Below, in pieces: positions 59,401 through 64,000 of a DNA stretch of 64,000 bases. The notes under the pieces were generated by a model. The model was not told the DNA's origin, ran no database searches, and worked only from the letters and a program-made list of their open reading frames with translations. Position 1 is the first letter of the stretch; every line of letters begins with the position of its first letter. Origin of the DNA: Mesostigma viride (taxonomy: Eukaryota; Streptophyta; Mesostigmatophyceae; Mesostigmatales; Mesostigmataceae); the NCBI GenBank assembly GCA_009746045.1, contig RPFO01001264.1, forward strand, positions 1 to 64,000. Direction: 5' to 3'. Both the position numbers and the translations under genes were made by a program.

Positions 59401-62400
59401 CCCGGCTTGGGGGCGGAGCTGATCGGACCCGGGAGCGGCATCTTCTTCTTGTGAGAGACCGCCCCCTTGGCCCCACCCGCAACGCTGGGCCCCACGCCCT
59501 TGCCCTCATCATGGGCTGGGGCCTCCTGGGTCCCTGGGTGCTGGCCACCGCCTCCTTCAGCCTTAGGCTGTGGCTGGCCAGCAGAGACAGCCCCGAGTTT
59601 GGCATGCTTGGACGATGACTCGGGCCTGCCACTGGCGGCCGTATCTTCGGAGCCTGGCCCCGCAGAGCTTTTACCGGACTGGCTGGGCGCCGGCAGGGAC
59701 TTGGCACTGCCGTCCCTGGCCCTCTTCTTCGAGCTGGGCACGCTGGAGGGTACGGTGAGCATGGTGACGGCACACAGCATGCATATAGCTATAGATTGTT
59801 AGTACATCTATTTAGTCATGTTATTGGGAGCCTACAGGGCACCTGGTGTACAGCAGGATCGTGAGCCAACACCGCAGTTTCCAGCAATTTCAACCGCTGC
59901 GGTGGTGACAAGAATACGAACAGCACAAGCCGATTGTGATGGTGTACAGCCCATATCACTAGCCAACAGGGCATAGTGGAGAGAAGAGCAGAAGTGCTCC
60001 CAGCTGCCGAGCCGCTGCAGGGAACGTGATCCGGGCACGGATTGCTGCCCTGCTGCCCACGCATAGGACCAATCCCAACGGCCACCAGTGTGCGTACATG
60101 CACCAGCACCAACATACCCCAGCAGCAGGTCATGACCCAGCACCAATCCCCCTCTGCTTCCACTTTCATGCCAAGCCCACGTCGTCTCCCACCCCGAAAG
60201 GTCCGGAATTGAAGGATGGATACCCCCCCCAAATCCATACCTCTCCTTCAACTTGTGCTTCACCGTGGCCGAAGCGCCACTCGTCCCACCAGCAGCTGCC
60301 GCCGCGGCCGCCTCCCTCTCCCGATTCTCTCGCTCCCTCTTCTGTCTCTTCTGCTGGCGCTCGGCCGGGGTCAAGATGGCATCCTCGCTCAGGATGCCCT
60401 CGCGCACCAGCTCCTCAAACATGGCCTTGCACTGGGCACACGGTGAGCCAATCAACAAAATGGAAGTAATGTTTGGCAGTTCATAAACAGGCAACACTTC
60501 CCATGGGCGAAACACGAATAAGTACCCAATCGACCCGTACAGACACTGCTTTCTCGGGAAAGCTAAACAAATGTGTAGTTATCAGCTAAGCACGGCATGG
60601 CTCAGCAAAACGGTGGGACACCAAAAAAGCGTATTGCCAGCTCGTAGGATGCCTCCCCCAGCGCGCATGGCAACCAGCCAAGTCTGCATCTGGAGACACT
60701 ACAGCAGCGTCACAAAGTGGGGTAATTACACCTCAGCACCAGACCCAGGTGTGTCCTAGAACACCCCTCTAAAGCTTCTCCTGACCTCTCCCAAAGTTCC
60801 CCCCAACATTCACCCTTCCTCCTCCGCCCTCACCAAAACTGCCTTTCATCCGCCGCTGTTACCTGCAGCCCGGTGCGTGTGGGCATCTTCATGGCAAACA
60901 CGCCCCACTGGCGCTTGCCGTTGTCGACGGGGCACCCGTGCTCCTTGATCGTGCGGATCAGCGCCATGCGCTCCAGCTCTGCCCACTCCTCAGACACATT
61001 CTGCTGGGGACCGCCGGGCGGCTTGTAGCGCAGGTAGAACCGGTTGGGATCACTCTCCACCACATCCCTGCGACCACGGGGCACGTTCCCACGAGAGGAT
61101 CCACGAGATGGGCAGGAGGCGATGCACCGGGAGGGCAGCGTGAGAAACCGTTGCGTGCCAAAAATCAAAATGAGATGGAACTAAGTGGGAGTACGTGTGT
61201 TATCGTGGTGGCTGCGGTGGGCTTTAAGACAATAGATAGCTGGCGGGGCACGAGGGAGGGGGGAACAGGTGGCCGTGACCCGAGTGACGAGAAGCACGGG
61301 TGGAGCACGGGTGGAGATGATGAAACCATCGAAGTAAGCATACCATCTAAGTTTGACAAACACCCACCGACCGTGGTCAGCGGCACTTGCTGCTAGGGAC
61401 AGGATAACTGCATGTGCCATGTCAAGGTGAAGGCGATGAACCTGTCGCCCTCAGTGGCCAAGAGTTACTAGGGACAAAACCAGCCGTGGCAACGTGCAGA
61501 CTACACAGACAGGCCCGTTTGCTGGTCGCTCTGCCATGCCATGCCCACCCATGTGTCCACCCCCATTCTCGTAGCCTATCAGCACCTACACATGCAAAAG
61601 ACTTCCCTTGCAGACTCAGATAATGAAACTAGTGCTGCGCAATTTGCTAAGAAAATGCACAGCCTACTTCAGTGCAAAAAAGCAAAGCTCCCAGGCACGG
61701 CACCACACCCTGTGCAAGACCAAGCAGAAGAAGACCCAGCATGCCATACTGGAAGGGACCGCCCCACATTTTCATTCCCGAAACTCCTGCCACGAGTATT
61801 CTCCGTACCAGGCCGCTTGCTTCTCCCGGCTCCAGGTGTGGTACTCAGGCGGGAGGTCCTTCTGAGGCTGCTTTTCCGCCCCCACCTCCATGTCCACGGG
61901 TGAGCCTTCCTCTGGGTGGCACCCCGACCCCGATGCCGCAACCTTGTGCGTCGCCCCCTTGTCCTCGCCAACCCCTTTCTCCCCACCATCCTCCTCCGTG
62001 CCATCCCTCCCGCCCTGTGCCGCCGCCACCCCTTCCTTGGGACATGCTTCCTTGGGTCGGCCGCCCTTCTCCACTTCTTTCTTCCCGTCGAGCGGCCCGC
62101 TCTTGTCCTTGCCCTTGTCCTTGTCCTTCCCCGATAGGTCCTTATGGCCTGCTTCAATCCCAGCATGGGAATCCTCAGGGGCACCCTCGGCAGGCTCCGC
62201 GGGAGCCTTCCCCCGTGCTTCTTTGGCCTCCTGCTTCAACCTGCCCGCCTCAGCGGCCACATCGCCTCGAGCGCCCTTGTGCATGCCACTGCCATCACCC
62301 TCTTTCCGCCCCGACTCCTTTGCAGCCTCCTTTGCGGATTCCTTCGCAGATTCCTTTCCAGCCTCCTTTGCAGGCTCTTTTGAAGGCTCGGCCGCGACCG

Positions 62401-63890
62401 CGTCCCTCGTCCGCTCCTCACCAGGCACTGCTCCCTTCCCTCCCGCCTCCTCCTTGTCTGCTGCCATCCGTGATGGTGCCGCCACTTCCCCTGCCTTTGC
62501 GCTGCTGGCGACCGCAACCTGTGGCTTCTGGTGCCCAGCACCTGCCCCCCCGTGCTCGCTTGCCGAGCTCTTATGCTGCTTGCCGGAATCCGACTCCGCT
62601 GGCACCCCTTTCGCCCGCGCCCCGTCACCAGGCTTGGCCTTCACCACGGACTTGGCCGGCATGTCCCCGCCAAGCCCAGCGACTTTATCCACCGGCACAG
62701 ATGCTGCAGACCCGCTCTTCTTTACCTCCTCCCCCCCAACACCCTCTTTTCCGCCCTCGCGCCGCACCGCCTTGTCGGGCTTGTGCGAGGATTTCCCGTC
62801 CTTGGGCCGCGCTGCCGCTGCGCTGGCAGCTGAACCGCCCGCCGGATCCTCCCGGTCCGCTCCAGGGACTTTCTTGCGATCTAACCGCTGCCTTGCGGCC
62901 GCCTTAGCCTTCTCCTTCGAGTCAACTTCCTCCTCTTCCTCGTCCGCAGCCTCATCATTGTCTTGTTCCTCCTCATCCTCCTCTTCCTCCTCTTCCTCCT
63001 CATCATCGTCCTCATCCTCCTCATCCTCGTCATCCTCATCGACATCCGCATTGTCGGACTCATCCTCATCCTCATCCTCATCCTCGTCCTCATCCTCATC
63101 CTCGTCCACCTCCTCGTCCTCATCCTCCTCCTGCCCCGAGTCCTCCCCATCCTCATCATCATCGTCCTCCTCTTCCTCGCGCCGCCGATGCGCCCGCCTC
63201 TCCTTGGCCTCCCGCTTGCCCCGCCCCTCCTTGCTGGGCCGCCCCACCTCCTCCTTGCTGTCCCCGCTGTTGCTGCTGCTGCCCTCATCACTCTCGCTCT
63301 CGCTTGCCACTGCGCTCGCCTTGTTTACGCGCTTGAACACGCGCGCGGCTGCCGAAAGATGAAAGAGACATGTTTTGCGTGTTTTGACACAGGGGCATGA
63401 GCAAGAACACACATGCATAGCCACACACGCAACATAAGGTCATGCCAGCGACCACCATGACCAAAAGTGATGCTCGAATAAAAAGATTAACATCAAGGGG
63501 AAAAACAGATATGAGCCTAGCGGGGTAGCATCACCTAATAATATCCACAGGAGCCAGGCAGCAACCACAAACAATTGGAAGCCTCCGAACACACGCAGCT
63601 ACTAAACCAACAATAGCCACAGTTTATCGCAGCATATCACAGCATTCCACAGCAGACCATGGTAGGAAGGTTACAAACCCCCCACCAGAGACAGCAAGGG
63701 AGTGTGTCCAACCGGGCATGCCAACATCTCTACGTACCCACAACCTCAGCGCGGCTCTGCTGCAGCACAAGCGCAAGCTGCTGCCTCTCCGTCAGCCCCA
63801 CAGGGACCAAGTCCCGCATGTTCACCCCCTGGCGTGCACGAGACCCACTTGCTACGCTGCTCTTGGGGGCGCGTTGCGCGGGTGGCTTGT
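50419..63890 (-). CDS. Giant SANT/Myb-like nuclear protein (5'-partial, 10 exons seen)
   Basis: Exons in transcript order: 63890-63738, 63348-61785, 61067-60863, 60431-60241, 59742-55042, 54711-53994, 53826-53695, 53547-53443, 51016-50961 and 50524-50419 (TAG). They encode about 2,642 residues and are phase-compatible throughout. A UIM-like helix (ERQQLALVLQQSRAE, Val in place of the usual Ala) lies near residue 40. A long Asp/Glu run and a Lys/Glu/Ser/Ala-rich region follow. A SANT-type domain lies at about 598-655 (EEWAELERMALIRTIKEHG, WGVFAMKMPTRTGLQ, CKAMFEELVREG), with an intron splitting its third helix. Then come a basic coiled-coil stretch (RQQKRQKRERENRERE), a 1,566-residue low-complexity exon and a conserved-looking C-terminus (RLSQCLRGMQAIADSRR, LTTRFEQLKSELSQQQQMEI). 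A chromatin or transcription role is inferred from the SANT domain only. The donor at 61784 (GTTTCG) is weak. Confidence 0.72.
51082..51749. mobile_element. 668-bp MITE with 7-bp target duplication
   Basis: Terminal inverted repeats CAAGGGGGGTACTCAAAA open both ends, and GCGTGAC flanks both sides (51075-51081 and 51750-51756). Shorter inverted matches continue inside (CTACCTACCTA near 51154 and GGTAGGTAGG-type sequence near 51600). There is no coding frame. It lies in the intron between 53443 and 51016 of the SANT-domain gene. Confidence 0.8.
52385..53410. repeat. 57-bp minisatellite, about 18 copies
   Basis: The unit contains AAGTTCACTGACTAATACAT, TATCTAGCGGACTAAAGAAT and GGCCAGACAACCCTCCC. 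Units are almost identical, with recurring variants (CAGCGCTCCC at 52658 and 52886; GACTAGTAC at 52451, 52791 and 53076). The array ends about 30 bp from the splice donor at 53442, inside the intron of the SANT-domain gene. Confidence 0.95.
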
Positions 63891-64000
63891 CTGCAGGACA
63901 TGCCCACAGGGAATGCATGGAGATGGAGCGACAATCAGTGAGACATGCTTGAGCATGCAGCGCCACATGCGACAGGCACAGCACTACAATTGCAAGCATC

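Noticed and set aside
55038-59780. A stand-alone 1,580-residue gene
   Set aside because: Its apparent start lies in intron sequence before the acceptor at 59743, and its end lies just past the GTGAGG donor at 55041. It is the fifth exon seen of a larger gene.
61772-63424. A stand-alone 550-residue acidic protein
   Set aside because: It is one exon of the SANT-domain gene with intron sequence attached at both ends; the acceptor at 63349 and a phase-compatible downstream exon explain it better.

Overview
The window is nuclear DNA from a eukaryote. It has spliced genes with GT-AG introns, intron-borne microsatellites, several classes of transposable element and no operon-like gene packing. The DEK_C plus CHZ architecture of one gene and the alanine-, lysine- and glutamate-rich low-complexity exons fit a green-lineage alga, but I cannot fix the species. 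Most of the 64 kb is repeat.

Layout. 1-1395 is purine-rich simple repeat. 1440-3077 holds a 374-bp tandem repeat and a 749-bp palindrome. 4010-16694 is a 12.7-kb inverted structure: two diverged 1.6-2.0-kb arms around about 9 kb of 71-bp minisatellite that switches orientation in the middle. 17102-19505 is a TTAA-flanked transposon-like element. 20206-24251 carries a three-exon gene for a large DDE/RNase H-fold transposase-like protein, preceded by a 228-bp tandem array. 26071-34465 (minus) is a complete eight-exon gene for a HIRIP3/CHZ-family histone chaperone. 35031-40383 is a PIF/Harbinger-like element with TAA target duplications, bloated by 2.6 kb of microsatellite. 40801-41736 is an intronless short-chain dehydrogenase gene. 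42282-49140 is a retroposon cluster: two copies of an element carrying only a LINE ORF1-like protein, each beside (GGAT)n, and LINE ORF2 3' ends arranged tail to tail. 50419-63890 (minus) is the 3' part of a very large gene for a SANT-domain protein of more than 2,600 residues.

The two large minus-strand genes both look chromatin-related: one is a histone chaperone, the other a SANT/Myb-like protein with long charged disordered regions. Nothing links them functionally except orientation and proximity. I joined their exons by splice signals and reading phase. The eight-exon chaperone model closes at exactly 545 codons including the stop, and all ten exons seen of the SANT gene are phase-compatible. 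The remaining intact or near-intact coding regions are the dehydrogenase and two mobile-element proteins.

Strongest observations: the 12.7-kb foldback with a 1,907-bp higher-order repeat; the ORF1-only retroposon pair; a palindromic GC-rich motif shared between the transposase gene's upstream array and its intron; and the two chromatin gene models, whose introns host several MITEs and minisatellites.
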